40,197 nucleotides of DNA from Mastigamoeba balamuthi (lineage: Eukaryota; Evosea; Mastigamoebida; Mastigamoebidae), in NCBI GenBank assembly GCA_902651635.1, contig CACRSC010000034.1, positions 143,987-184,183 of the forward strand, in the 5' to 3' direction. Shown here piece by piece: positions 1 to 10,612 of the stretch. Positions within the stretch are counted from its first letter, which is position 1. Every line of letters begins with the position of its first letter. A model generated the notes under the pieces. It was not told the DNA's origin. It ran no database searches and saw only the letters and a list, made by a program, of their open reading frames with translations. Position numbers and translations under genes: made by a program.

Positions 1-1160
1 TGTCCTCTCACTTGTCTGCTTCTCACACAACCAGGTTGCTGAGGCCAAGCAGGTGCTTGTGCTTGTGTCTGAAGTTATTTCAATGATTCGGAACAGCCAA
101 AGCCTCAGCCATTCTTATCGAATGCCAGGGGCTAATGATGCTCCTCCTCCAGCTGAGTTAATCATGCCCGTTCAAACTCGGTGGTGGAGCCAGTGTGATA
201 GCTTCGAATCTCTTCTGAAAGCTCAGCAAATGGTAGGCGAGGTTCTTCGTAAAGGTGACCAGGGGACTTCTATTACATGTCCTTTTGCAGATCCCAAAGA
301 CCCAGTGTGGGCTCATGTTCTTGTTCTCTTCAAGCTACTTCAGCCTTTTCGAGATGTACTATCACCTGTCACCTCTCGGGTTGGTGTCATTCAATTTATT
401 CTGTATACAGATCCAAAAGCAACTGGAAGGATCGTTGTATGTAACAGCCTTACTCGTCTTTCCAGGAATCACAATGATCAATAATCTGATTGAAAAGGTC
501 AGTCTTTTTATTTAAGATGTGTTTTCTCACTTTTTCTCCAGGTTGTTGTTCCTCGTGGCTTCCTTGCCGACGTTCTCAAGTACCTCAAGAAAGGTCTTAA
601 GGAGCGTTTTGACTGGAATCAACCATGCCTTAACCTCTGGCGCAAAGCGACATTCCTTGACCCACGTTGGCGAAGCAGTCTGACAACAGGAGAGATCAGG
701 GCATTTGCGTACATGTTCTATATCTCAATCATTTCAATATTGATGTGACTTCTTATAGAGCTGACTTTGACAAAGAACTGGACCTTGTCCCTGAACCTGA
801 ACCAAAGCGTCAGAGATCCAGCTTGTTCTCTCCAGAGAGTCTTGGCTTACAACCTCATCAAGAAAGGGTATTCACACATCACAGTCATGTTTCTGACACA
901 GTGCAGCATTCACGTTCAACAAAACTATTTCTCGAGCAGAGTGAGCACCAAGACAGTGATCTGCTGGCTTGATGGAAAGCCAAAGCACCTTTTCTAGGAC
1001 CAATAGCATCTCTGGCAAGGTGCTATTTGTTGTTCCAGCTTCTGATGCAGCTGTGGAGAGGCTCTTCTCTCGTGGGAGGATAATCAACTCTTTTCGTCGC
1101 AGTTCTCTCAGTCCAGAGTTCTTCTCTCTTATTCTTCTGTTTTCCATAAACAAAGAATAA
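1..1160 (+). pseudogene. hAT transposase remnant with internal introns
   Basis: Recognisable hAT transposase blocks occur in order. A TRWWSQ-DSFESLL segment lies at about 170-225, a FLDPRW segment at about 650-670, and the C-terminal dimerisation motif ASDAAVERLFSRGR at about 1037-1080. The frames connect if short introns are removed: 380-410 (31 nt, the weakest), 498-541 (44 nt) and 709-758 (50 nt), each GT...AG and each restoring hAT-like reading. It is broken further on: a TGA interrupts the frame near 970, and a one-base frame change is needed between about 1015 and 1037 to reach the dimerisation domain. The N-terminus lies before base 1. It encoded the enzyme that cut and moved the element and is very unlikely to be active. 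The match rests on motif recognition only. Confidence 0.75.
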
Positions 1161-1343
1161 AGCAGTTCACAAACTTCAACCCCTATGGAGTGATGCTCAA
1201 GTGAAAGACAGATGCAGTAAAAATATGACACCAATTGGATAAAAGTACTAAATCAGAATACTCACTGAGTACTCGTATACTCGTGCTCACCAAAAAAAAC
1301 TTGACGAGTACTCGCGAGTACTCGGTACTCGTCGGCAGCCCTA
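1..1343 (+). mobile_element. hAT-superfamily DNA transposon, degenerate, 5'-truncated by the window
   Basis: The region carries a decayed hAT transposase and ends in a terminal region typical of hAT elements. Copies of GAGTACTCG lie at 1267-1275, 1306-1314 and 1316-1324, two of them forming CGAGTACTCGCGAGTACTCG, and the sequence then runs into GGCAGCCCTA at about 1334-1343. hAT ends commonly read CAGGGCTG.../...CAGCCCTG and produce 8-bp target duplications, so the right boundary is placed at about 1343. The left end lies outside the window, so the target duplication cannot be checked. The element is clearly less GC-rich than the host genes. Confidence 0.75.
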
Positions 1344-1693
1344 GCACCTTGTAAGTGCTTGGATTTCATCTGGCCATGATACTCAGCTCGACAGTGTGGA
1401 AGTCTTACAGTGGAAAAGATGTACAATACGCATGATTTCTGAGATCTCACTCCTTCACCCTCCCAAGGATGAGTCATCCCCCGGATGAGGATCTCGCTAA
1501 ACAATTTTTGTCGGTTTCTACATGCACACGAGGCGCCTCAGCACGCCGTGTGTCTCCAGACAACCCTGAGTGAAGACACAAACACCGGCTCCAAAAGTCT
1601 GAAGACAACGAGGATGGGGTCCACCGCGGATAACGTCTGGTGGAGGAACCCCACAATCGGGAGGTGCCCAGTGTTTACCCCCCCCCCTCAACT

Positions 1694-1892
1694 CGTGTTG
1701 CAGATAGTACGCAACACGTCCTCGATACACCTGGCCAGTGGACGACCCTCACAGAGCCATCACACATACGGCCGGGGGACAGGGCAGCACTGCCTGCTGG
1801 TTAGGCGCCTCACAGTTTGTGAGGTTCGCCCAGGGAGATCTTATCCCCATGGAAATATCTGCAACACGTGTTGCAGCAACACGGTCGTGTTG
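1694..1892. repeat. cluster of GCAACACG/CGTGTTGC palindromes
   Basis: The octamer GCAACACG or its complement occurs at 1694, 1711, 1861, 1867 and 1876, followed by a 7-nt match at 1886. The copies are arranged as three inverted pairs; the central one is the 18-bp perfect palindrome containing the E-box core CACGTG. It could be a regulatory cluster or part of a small unrecognised mobile element. Confidence 0.55.
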
Positions 1893-2280
1893 TGGGAGTG
1901 TTACAGGGGGGTAAACGCTGGGAACCTCCCGATTGATAATCGGCAGTGGTTGGCGGCTACCAGTGCATTTGACCTGTGACGACAGCACAACGAGCAAAGC
2001 GTTAGCTGTGGGGCGAGACCACGCAAGTGGGACGCCCAAGAGTGCACAGTGGGCCAACGTCAGACATCTCGACAGCTGAGAGGTAGCAATGGGAGCGTGA
2101 GATGGGGCTGGTGGGTGGTTGAATTCACCCGTCATCTTCGGGCAGTACCGTCTCACCGCTTACCTCCTCTCCCCACCCCCTTCACGTTACAGCAAAAAAG
2201 ATAAACAGGTTTAGTCACCAGTCAGTCCTTTCTGCACCTCGTCCCTCATTCCCTGCTCCCCCAGGAGAGTGATCTTGGCT

Positions 2281-2306
2281 TCCTGCACTCCCTGTTGAGT
2301 GCAGGA
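2281..2306. repeat. perfect 10-bp inverted repeat
   Basis: TCCTGCACTC and GAGTGCAGGA are separated by 6 nt, about 360 nt upstream of the secreted-protein gene. It could form a hairpin or be a dimeric binding site; no function can be assigned. Confidence 0.5.
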
Positions 2307-2664
2307 GGCTAGCACCCCGTTTAGCGCGGGTCTGTGGTACAGAGGCCCTGCCCTGACTCGCGTTTCTAGGCCCTCGTTTGTTGGGCCAAACGGGCTGTCA
2401 CAGAATTCGATTGGATTGGGAGTACGGTGGGTTTGTCTGGGGCTGCACCTTCCACAATTAGGATGGGCGACATTCCCGCAGTGTGTCCGGGGCAGACGAT
2501 AAAGAAAACACCGAGGAGCGTCTTGACTGAACACTTCCTTCTTCTTCGGCTCTCGTTCTCAAAGCTCCAGAGATCAAAACGGGGAATTCTACGCTCAGCG
2601 TCTCATTTGTTTGAACATAGGCCGCATCGCCATACATCCTCGGCTGGACTAAGACATTCCCATC

Positions 2665-3395
2665 ATGAGCACCACCTCCTTCCTGCTGGTCATGCTGGCT
2701 CTGGTGGCTTGCGCGATCGCACAGTTTGACTGCGTCCTGTATGGCCACAGGGTGGCCGTCAAGAGCACCATCACCGGCTTCTACCTGACCGCTACTGGTG
2801 GAAAGAGCGCTAGCCCTGCGGAAGCTGTGGTGCTGCGCATTACTCCCATCAACCCGTGGCGTATGGGGCAGCCCCTGCTCAAGGGCGACAACTTCCTCCT
2901 GCTGAACGGCAGTGTAGCACTACGCGTGCGGTTCCATCGTTTTTTTTCTGTAGCTTTTCGTCTCGAGACGGCACCCAACTGACAAAGGCGCTGCAACCCA
3001 CAGCGTACCACTGTGATCGGGTCCGACCTTTCAGAATACGGGTCCATGATGTTCGCCTTGGGGTTCGGGCAGGCAAACCTCACAACTCAGACGGCGCAGA
3101 TCAGCTCCACCTGTAAGACACCCTCATCGTCACCATTTCGGCGCAATACCTCCCCTGCTCATATCGCGTGTGCCTCACAGCCTCGATGAGCGCGATTGGG
3201 TCCCCAGTGAGCTTCTCCGAGACCATCGGGGTGACGCTGGGAGGGCTGGCACAGGGCGGCGTCAGCACGCAGCAGAACCCCGAGAACAGCAACAGGCGCT
3301 ACATCACGATTCCCGATGCCGCGGGATGCCCCAACGTCGTGGCCGACTGGTGGAGGGGTTGGGAGTTCCTGCGCTTCATACCTGTGCAGCCCTGA
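2665..3395 (+). CDS. small secreted protein, possible beta-trefoil-like fold
   Basis: Three exons are proposed: 2665-2913, 3004-3112 and 3181-3395, giving 190 aa. Both introns are GT-AG; the second (3113-3180, GTAAGA donor) is strong, and the first donor (GTAGCA) is weaker but is the choice that keeps the frame. The N-terminus is a clear signal peptide (MSTTSFLLVMLALVACAIA, cleavage near residue 20), so the product enters the secretory pathway. The next segment (YGHRVAVKSTITGFYLTATGG) has the spacing of a fascin/MIR-type beta-trefoil repeat, but that is only a visual likeness. NGS and NLT are possible N-glycosylation sites. There is no C-terminal membrane segment, so it is probably soluble and extracellular or lysosomal. 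I do not recognise an orthologue. Confidence 0.7.
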
Positions 3396-4322
3396 GTTCT
3401 TCCTGGCCGTCCTCCCCATCGTTGGTGATGCTCAGAGCAACAAGTTCTGCACCCCCAGAAGCAACAAGGATCGTGTCTAGCAGCCATCCCATTGGCTTCC
3501 ATTCAGGTGAAATAGAGGTGGTCCACGCGAACATCATAAGGGAGACCCGGGCGTGTGGGAAAGCACTTTGAGGCCATGCGGGCGGACAGAAATCAGTGTT
3601 GTCTGTCTCGATTGTGGAGCATTGAATGAGCTCCTTAATAATGTCAAAAGCCAGACTTCCGCATTCGCTGTGATTCACAGACAGCCACTCTCTAAGGCGC
3701 GTTTGTGATGAGCTGCTCGGTCCTCATGGATTTCTGCAAGTGAGCTGCTCCAATGGGTGCCTGTGCTGAGTACGTTGTGGCCCTTTTTGGTCCATGGAAT
3801 CTGGGTAGCAGGCTCGTTGCCACCGGCCAGTGTCGCCTCGCCTCTTCACCTTTTTGTGTGCAACAACCGTCGAACACGCTGAGACAAAGGCCGACATTGG
3901 TCTGACGTGTGTGCGAGGTGAATCGGGGCTGCCAGCGAAAATAGCAACGGGGAAGTGGCACGGGCCAGGACAAAGGGCTATTGCTGTTCTTCTACGTCTG
4001 ACCTACCATATGTACAGCGCAGCGCGGCGGGAAAGGTGAGCCTGGGCTCCGTTGTGCCATTGTGCCCCCGACGGGGCCACCTTCTCTGAATCGGATTTGG
4101 AGACCCAATCGCGGCAGCCACAACAGGGGAGGTTTGAGATTGCTGAACTCTCAGTCGTTGTTCTGGGGCATTAACACCCTCATTTGTTCACTGGCTGATT
4201 CAATTGATTATCAGTTTGAAGCACTTATGTAATGGTGAGAATTGTGTGGCCCTCCTCACACAGAAAAATGGGAGAACAGGCGCCAGCAGTTCAACAGCCA
4301 TACGAAGTGAGTTTGCCTGCCA
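3396..4322. other. intergenic region, nothing recognised
   Basis: This holds the 3' flanks of the two converging neighbours. The short frames here have mixed third-position composition and no domain signature, so no gene is called. Confidence 0.5.
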
Positions 4323-4815
4323 TCAGTCGCCGTTCTCCTTGAGGCTGCTGTGCGTGTTGGACTCGCGCTGGGGCAGCAGCAAGAGGCCCGCGATGTTGAG
4401 CGCAAATATGATGGCCACAACCACTATCTGCGCGATCGTGATGCCCCTGATGGCGGTCGCTGCGGACGCGGAGAACTGCGAGAGCGTGGGACAGTAGGCC
4501 TTCTTGTCTCCCACGGCCCCGCTGCGCGTCAGCAGCAGCAGCGCGTCGGCCAGCGTCACGTGGCCATGCTCAGCGCCGCAATGGCTGACTGGCAGACCGC
4601 AGCAGCCACCTGCACTGCTCCGGTTTGCACCGGCGTGAATCGTTGAGAGAAACGGAAATGCTGAGCGGAAATGGCCCCCCTGACGGCGGTTCTTGGACGA
4701 CGTTTTTTACCTCGGCGACTGCGGAAGCGGTGATCTCGGGGCTGGCCCTCCCTGCGGTGCTGTTCTGCCTGCTCTTCTGGCCCCAGGACAACCACCCCTG
4801 CTCCCAGGTCGTCAT
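4323..4815 (-). CDS. small C-terminal-anchored membrane protein (hypothetical)
   Basis: The segment 4323-4559 on the minus strand is strongly coding-like: high GC3 and a hydrophobic helix, ITIAQIVVVAIIFALNIAG, 25 residues before the end of a protein closing in QRESNTHSSLKENGD. A second coding-like segment, 4711-4815, starts at ATG and ends at a GAG|GTAAAA donor. Joining it to an acceptor at 4569 (CTGAG) gives an in-frame 116-aa protein. Alternatively the acceptor GTGCAG near 4607 gives a more hydrophobic exon (VAAAVCQSAIAALSMAT) that would need a one-base change near 4560 to stay in frame. The C-terminal membrane helix is solid; the exon structure is not. The gene is divergent from the cysteine-rich protein gene 196 bp away. 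No family is recognised. Confidence 0.5.
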
Positions 4816-5011
4816 GCTCCTGTGCCCACGGGGGAATTCGGTTTCTTCCGCAGTGACGTGTGGGTTTTCTTCCCTCCGAATCTGGTTGCAGGTGATTGAT
4901 TGGGGCTATCGGTTGTTTGGTATCTTGGGATAACAGTCTGATTGTTCGTCATAGCAGGTGGGGGAATCCTGCCAGCCGCGCACTGTCGGTTGCTGAGCTT
5001 CGCGTTCGTCG

Positions 5012-8000
5012 ATGGCCGGCACTCGCACGCGCCTCTGCTGGGTGTGCCTGGCCGCCCTCTACGCGCTCTGCCATGGTCGCACAGAGCCCGCAGATGCCGC
5101 AGCGCTGCAGCCGCCCCCACCAGCGCCCCCGAGCCTCCGCTGCGTTGGCACCGCCAGCCAGCAGTGCCCCGGCGGGTCCCGCTGCGGTGCAGCGCGTGCG
5201 CGGCCGGGTGGGGGCGTCTGCGGCGACGGGGTGCTCGACGAGGGCGAGCAGTGCGAGCTCTGCCCCTTCGCGCGCGGCTCGTGGCCCCCCGGCTGCTCCC
5301 CCAACTGCACCTGCGCGCAGGGCTACGTTGCCCACGACGCCCAGTGTCTCCTGCAGGTATGACGTCATTATCACCGCCTCGCTTTGTTCCTCCCTCCGTG
5401 AGCAATGTTGGTGGTGTTGCCGGGGCAACGAGGTCGGTGCCCCAGAGAGGGCGGACGGCTGTGAAGCCAAAGTGGCACCAGTCGGTGAGGGGCTTCTCCC
5501 TGTGCGGCCCGCGAAAACAGCCTTCAGGCCTCGTGCCGTATTGTGCGCAGCGCTGGCATCTGGCGTGAAGCACCCTATTGAATCCGCTGCCACGGTGCAT
5601 GGTTGAGGTGTCGCTGGTGGCCACTTGTTCAGCGCCCCTTGCTTCACTATCTCGTTATGCGCTTTCCAGCACACTGACGTTCTGGCTGCTCCCCTCCCCG
5701 TGCCCCGAAGAGCCAAGCTCACGTGAGACGCGTGCAGTACGTGTACTCGGACGCCAGTTGCTCCTCCGCCAGCGTGCGCGCCGTGGTCGGCGACGTCGTC
5801 GATTCCGACAGCTGTGCCGAGGTCGTGTGCTCGCGCGATGCCTCGCCCGGAGTGCCCCACTGGTCAACCGTTCTCTGCGGCCAGTCTGCTGTCTTCCCCG
5901 AGCCCTCCTCGCTGCCCAGGGGCTTCCACGTCGCTGTCGCACTCGCCCCGAGCAGCTCTAGCGCCGGGGACGTCCTGGAGACGTGGGTGGCCAGCGGCCT
6001 GTGCCCCCTGGCCCTGCCCAAGGCCGTCACGTGCCTCGGCCAGAACGAGGTGGTCGAGCAGTACCTGAGCGGCTGCGAGACCGCCGGCCCCCCTCTGCGG
6101 CGCCTCCTTGCTGGTCGGTCCACTGCTGCTGGCAGCGCCTCCCGCGTGTTGGAGGAGTGCGTCAGCCCTGGGGCCCTTTGCGGCAACGCGTACGTCGAGG
6201 GTGACGAGGAGTGCGACGGCGGGCGGGGCTGCGACAGCGCCACGTGCACGTGCATGCCATTCTGGGTCCCCGCGCTGCCCAGGCTCGCGGGCTGCGTCCT
6301 CCTGGAATCGGCCCCGGCGATGGAAGCGGTCTACGCAGGCACGCAGTGCTCGGGGGCGCCGATTAGGGTCCTCGTGTCCGACTCGCCCCCCGGTGGCTCC
6401 GCGGGCGAGGGCAGCAACAGCAACTGCCTGTACCGCCCCGAGGCCAACGAGACTGTAATGGCGAGCTATGGCCGTATGCCGAAACTCTACGCCCCCGGGG
6501 TCCTGTGCGAGCACTTTGCTGGGCAGGACCGCGCCAGTGCGCTGCGCGTCAGCTGGTCCACGTCACTGCCCTCCGCAGCCGACAGCACGCCGGGGATGCA
6601 GAGCGAGTGCGCGTCGGTGGCAGAGCGGGCGGATGTCGCGCTGTGCGGGAACAACGTGTCCGACCCGGGCGAGGAGTGCGACGGCGGGGCCGCCTGCGAC
6701 CCACTCTGCCGCTGCCTGCGCCCCTCCCTCTCCTCCTTGGGCGGCCGGCACTATAGCCCCAAGAGGCCTCGGGCGGTCGCGTGCGGCTACTGCGGTGACG
6801 GGGTCGTTGACCTCGCCGAGCAGTGTGACGGCGGAGACGGCTGCAGCGAGCGGTGCCTCTGCAACGAGCGGACGCACGTACCGTCCCGCGCCGGCGGTCT
6901 GCCGCGCTGCGAGCGCGCAGTCGCAGCGGTGCTCCAGTACTACGACAACAGCGAGTGCCATGGCGTCCCCGTTGCCGCAAGGTGGCATACGAGCTTCCCC
7001 GCCAACGAGTGCGACCTCCTGTGCAGCCCATACGGCCCCTACTGGCAGAAAACGGCGTGCAGCACCAGCGAGGAAGAGAAGGGAACGCTGGGAGAGCTGC
7101 CAGAGCACGGGTTGGTCGCCCTCGAGGTCGGCGGGGGCTGCGAGCACGGGACCAGGTCGCGGTACACTGTGCGGCTGCAGGGCGTGTGCTTTGATGGCGC
7201 CATCGTGTCGTGCAACGCGTCGCACGTGTCCGAGTACATCTACAAGGACCCTGAGTGCACGGGCAGCCCCGCGGAGAGAACAGTCAGGCCTCTGGCGACG
7301 TGCACGACGGGCTACCGGGAGGAGCACTGCCACCACTGCGGCAACGGTGCTGTCGAGGCGGACGAGGAGTGCGAGGCTGGCAGGCGGGGCTGCACCGCAG
7401 AGTGCACGTGCGTCCCGGGCTATCGGCCTGCAGCAGACGGGGGCTGCAGCCCGGACGTGCTCGCAGTCCAGCAGCTCAATCACTACGGGAACTCCGACTG
7501 CACGGGAGAGCCCGTGCGGATGGAGCAATGGCTGGAATCCATGTGGCGCAGCCCCTGCGACGGCTCGTGCGCCCTGCAGCCAGATGGCAGGACGTGGGCG
7601 TCCCAGGTATGCGGCGCCCACGCGTGGGCAGTCCTCCCGGCAGGGCTTCTCACGTACCAGTTCCCCGCCGGCTCTGAGTGCCGCGGAGCGCCTACGGCAG
7701 CCGTCTGGCAGCCCCTGTGCGGCCGCGGGACGTCGGTGACATGCAGCGAGTCCAGCGCCATCGAGTTCGCCCACAGCGGCACGGGCTGCGAGGGGCAGGT
7801 TCTCGGGATGGTCGGGCACGAGCTCCACGCCTGCTCTGCGGACGCCACGTTCGTGTGCGGCGTAGAGGCGCTTGAGCTCTGTGGCAACGGCGTCCAAGAC
7901 CCTAGGGAGCAGTGCGACGACGACGACGAGGGCTGCTCGCGCGGCAACTGCACGTGCGCCGCCGGCTTCTCCCCGAGGCTGCCCCCTCGCAGCGGCTGCG

Positions 8001-8833
8001 GCAGGTGTGGCGACGGGGTTGTGGACGGCGGGGAGCAGTGCGACGGCGGCGTCGGCTGCGACGAGCGCTGCCAGTGCAGGAGCGGCTCCGATCCGTGGGC
8101 GCCCGTGGAGAGGAGCTGCCGCGTGATGGACCGCACGCGCTTCCAGGCGCTGCTGCGCTACTATACATCGCCCGTCTGCGGTGCTGCATCGCTGGTCGAA
8201 GTGCGTCTGTCGCCCGTGTACGCGTGTGACGCTGTCGATAGCCCGTGCAGCCCAGCCAGTGGGCGGCCTGGGCTCTACGTCGTCAGGTCCGCCACTGGCG
8301 TGCGAGGCATCCCAGAGGACCTGCCCGACGGGGTGTTCCGCACCACGTTAAGCGGCCACCATTGCGCGGGCTCCGTGGTGCAGTTCTGGTGGGTGCGGAC
8401 TGGCGTTTGCATCCCGGGTGCTGGTCGCTGGCAGATCGTGTCCTGCATGGGCAATACGTCTGTTGTCCGGCACCACCGGGACAGCACGTGCTCTGGCACT
8501 CCCCTGAGCGTGGAGACGGACGACAGGCTGAGTGTTTGCACCGAAGGAGCGGACGCCGTGGCCACCAGCTCGCGCACTGTCTGCAAGAGGCTCTGTGGCA
8601 ACGGCGTGGTGGATCCTTGGGAGGAGTGCGACGGTGGTGCCGGCTGCCATCGCTGTCTGTGCGGCCCGGCCTTCGCCCCACGCAAGCCATTGCCTTATGT
8701 GGACTGCGTCTCCTCTCAGGCAGTCAACAGCAGGAGCAGCAGCATGAGAACCGTGTCAGGGGCAAGCACCGCGGAGCATGCCCGGCAGTGCATGTGGCTC
8801 TCCATCTTCCTGCTGTGCGCAGTAAACCACTGA
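5012..8833 (+). CDS. large secreted cysteine-rich repeat protein (DUF4215/Myxococcus Cys-rich-type repeats)
   Basis: Two exons, 5012-5356 and 5738-8833, join in phase 0 to give 1,146 aa; the intron is 381 nt with a GTATGA donor and GTGCAG acceptor. A signal peptide is visible (MAGTRTRLCWVCLAALYALC). Eight copies of a module with core CGxGVxDxxEQCDGGxGC follow, for example CGDGVVDGGEQCDGG and CGNGVVDPWEECDGG; this is the pattern of DUF4215/Myxococcus cysteine-rich repeats, common in secreted eukaryotic proteins. A second module alternates with it, with core YY-D/N-xx-C-xGxP (YYDNSECHGVP, YKDPECTGSP, HYGNSDCTGEP, HHRDSTCSGTP). The C-terminus is hydrophobic (MWLSIFLLCAV), compatible with a GPI signal but too short for certainty. 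It is probably a disulfide-rich surface or extracellular-matrix protein; ligand unknown. Confidence 0.85.
5357..5737 (+). promoter_or_regulatory. first intron with a perfect RFX X-box-like palindrome
   Basis: This is the 381-nt intron of the cysteine-rich gene. At 5416-5429 it contains GTTGCCGGGGCAAC, which matches the X-box consensus GTNRCC-N(0-3)-RGYAAC bound by RFX transcription factors. One 14-bp match in GC-rich DNA is weak evidence of regulation. Confidence 0.3.
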
Positions 8834-9061
8834 TGGTTGTAGCAATCGTGTGGTGAAGATGGTGTATTTTGTATGGTTGTATGTATGGTCTGTAGGTCTA
8901 TTCGCGAGGGGTGAAGGGGAAAAGGTGAATTAGGGGGGTGAACTTGTGTGCAGAGGGGGGAGAGGTGTGGCTGGTTCTATGCAAAGAGGTGGAGGGGGGA
9001 ACGAGGAGAAAATGGGGGAGTGTCTCTATCTGTGCCGTGTAGCCGTTTTGGAGTTTGTCTC

Positions 9062-10202
9062 TCAGCGGGTCCTGAAACGTTCGTCGAGCTGCCGCGTGGA
9101 CTCGCAGTCCCCGACATTCTCTCCCTCCCTGAACGCTCCCACCGCAGCCCGTGCGTCGAGCATTAGACCGCCTGCGCCCACCCAACCCCGCTGTGTCAGT
9201 CTGGCCGCTGCGTCCCCCCCTCCCCCCACTGGACGGCAGGGCTGCTTGCTTGCCTTTCTGCTTGCAGAGCATCTTGCCGACGTTGAGCCACGCGAGGGCG
9301 TAGCCGCCGCCGGCTGCGAGGTTGTAGAGCCTGAGCGCCTCCTCGGCGTCGGCCCGCAGCCCGCTCCTCCTGCGCGTGCCCTCGCGCGAGTCGGCGTCGA
9401 GCTTGCGCTCGATGATGGCGCCGAGGTTGAACGCGGCGCCGCAGTGGCCCACCGAGGCCGCGCGCGAGTAGTAGCCCACGCACTCGGAGGGCTCCAGCGG
9501 GTGCCGCGCCTCGCTCATCACGCCCAGCGCGTACAGCGCCGGCGGGAAGTTGCCGCACCTCGCGTACCCGCGCATCCCAGCCACTGCGCGAGTGAACACC
9601 CATCAGTCCGGAGCCACAAGGGCCACGAGGGCCGCCCAACAGGGACAATTGGCGGGAACATTCAATTACGCAACCGAAAAACAAAGGGAGATCACTGAAA
9701 ATCGCGTCGCCGCTTCGGGCAACCGGTGCACTGCCCTTCCGGGGCAGTTTGCAGCGTGGGGTGCCACCCGTGCTTTTCCTGCGGGGGCGGGACCAGTGGA
9801 TGTGTCGCTGTGGGGAGGGAAGAAAAAAAGTTGCGCACCCGAGTCGCCGACGACGAGCTCGGCCCACGACGCGGCGACGAAGACGTGCGCCAGCGGGGCG
9901 TCGGGGGCGTCGAGGGCCGCGACGAGGTCCGCGCGGGCCTCGAGCTGCTGGTCGCCGGGGTCGCGTGCGTCGTAGAGCAGGTCGATGGGGTCCTCGTCGG
10001 CGCAGGCGCACGCGTAGGCCTCGGCGTCGGCGACGGGCCCGTCCGCGAGGCACACGCGCGGCGACCACAGCAGCAGCGCGCGGCTGAGCAGCGCCGCGCA
10101 CACGCGGTGCGCACCCAGGACCCGCAGGCGCTGCAGCACGCACCACGCTCGCTGCAGGTCGCCCGCGTCGACTGCGCAGAACGCCTCGCTCAGGTCCTCC
10201 AT
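9062..10202 (-). CDS. Sel1-like repeat protein
   Basis: Three exons on the minus strand: 9839-10202, 9230-9583 and 9062-9171, giving 275 aa with phases 1, 1 and complete. The ATG reads MEDLSEAFCAVDAGDLQRAW. The second exon carries Sel1/TPR-like units: ALYALGVMSE, then YYSRAASVGHCGAAFNLGAI, then EEALRLYNLAAGGGYALAW with LNVGKM. Sel1 repeats form alpha-alpha solenoids that hold protein partners together, for example in ERAD or signalling adaptors; no membrane or signal segment is visible, so it is probably cytosolic. The last splice is ambiguous: a GT donor at 9229/9228 gives LPSSGLMLDA, whereas a GC donor (GCAAGC) at 9253/9252 gives a junction eight residues shorter. Both are in frame. The C-terminus ends RQLDERFRTR. 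Confidence 0.75.
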
Positions 10203-10612
10203 CGCCCGCGTGCCCTCGTGCTGCTGCTGCTGCTGCTGGCTGCTGCCCGTCTGTCTGGCGTGGGCTGTGGGGGTGGTGGGGAGGGTGCGACAGGGCAGGG
10301 AGCAAGCTGCTGCTGGCGGGGTGGGGCTTCGCAGTGGGAGGTGCTTGTGGAATGGGCTGAAGGGAAAAAACAAAGGCCTGAAGGTGCACTGCAGGAGATT
10401 CTCTCAACGGTTATGTACGGAAACCCGGCCGGGCTCTGCGGGTCACGTGAATCTGCTGTGGGGTGGTGCCCCACACCGCTGGAGTGTCATAGGGCGAAAC
10501 CCTCTAGGGGAAAGAAAGACGGACCGCAGGGCGATGGAACTGTGCGGCAACGGAACCCGCAGCGGATTTCTCGCCTTTAGGATGGCAAAGAGACACCATT
10601 AATCTTGTCGAA
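10203..10612. promoter_or_regulatory. intergenic region between the Sel1 gene and the tRNA gene, with a CAG-repeat leader
   Basis: Immediately upstream of the Sel1 ATG, on that gene's sense strand, is a CAG repeat of about six units (10219-10238, seen as CTG on the plus strand), probably within the 5' leader. The remainder has no coding signature; the last bases lead into the tRNA. Confidence 0.45.

Larger units (their letters stand above)
1344..2664. other. intergenic region with inverted repeats, no supported gene
   Basis: No reading frame here shows the GC3 bias or domain content of the neighbouring genes. It holds several perfect inverted repeats: CGTGTTGC/GCAACACG (1694-1718), a 7-bp stem with 3-nt loop at 1809-1825, the 18-bp palindrome CTGCAACACGTGTTGCAG (1859-1876), CAACACG/CGTGTTG (1877-1892), and TCCTGCACTC/GAGTGCAGGA with a 6-nt loop (2281-2306). 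The last part is presumably the promoter of the gene starting at 2665. Confidence 0.6.

Noticed and set aside
1485-1979. A 164-codon plus-strand frame between the hAT element and the secreted-protein gene
   Set aside because: It crosses the inverted-repeat cluster, has no coding bias and no recognisable motif.
4812-5860. Minus-strand frames of 270 and 303 codons over the start of the cysteine-rich gene
   Set aside because: Antisense to exon 1 and intron 1, Arg/Ala/Gly-rich, no domain.
6468-7897. Long alternative frames (423 codons plus, 444 codons minus) inside the cysteine-rich gene
   Set aside because: They lie wholly within a convincing repeat-protein exon and show only compositional bias.
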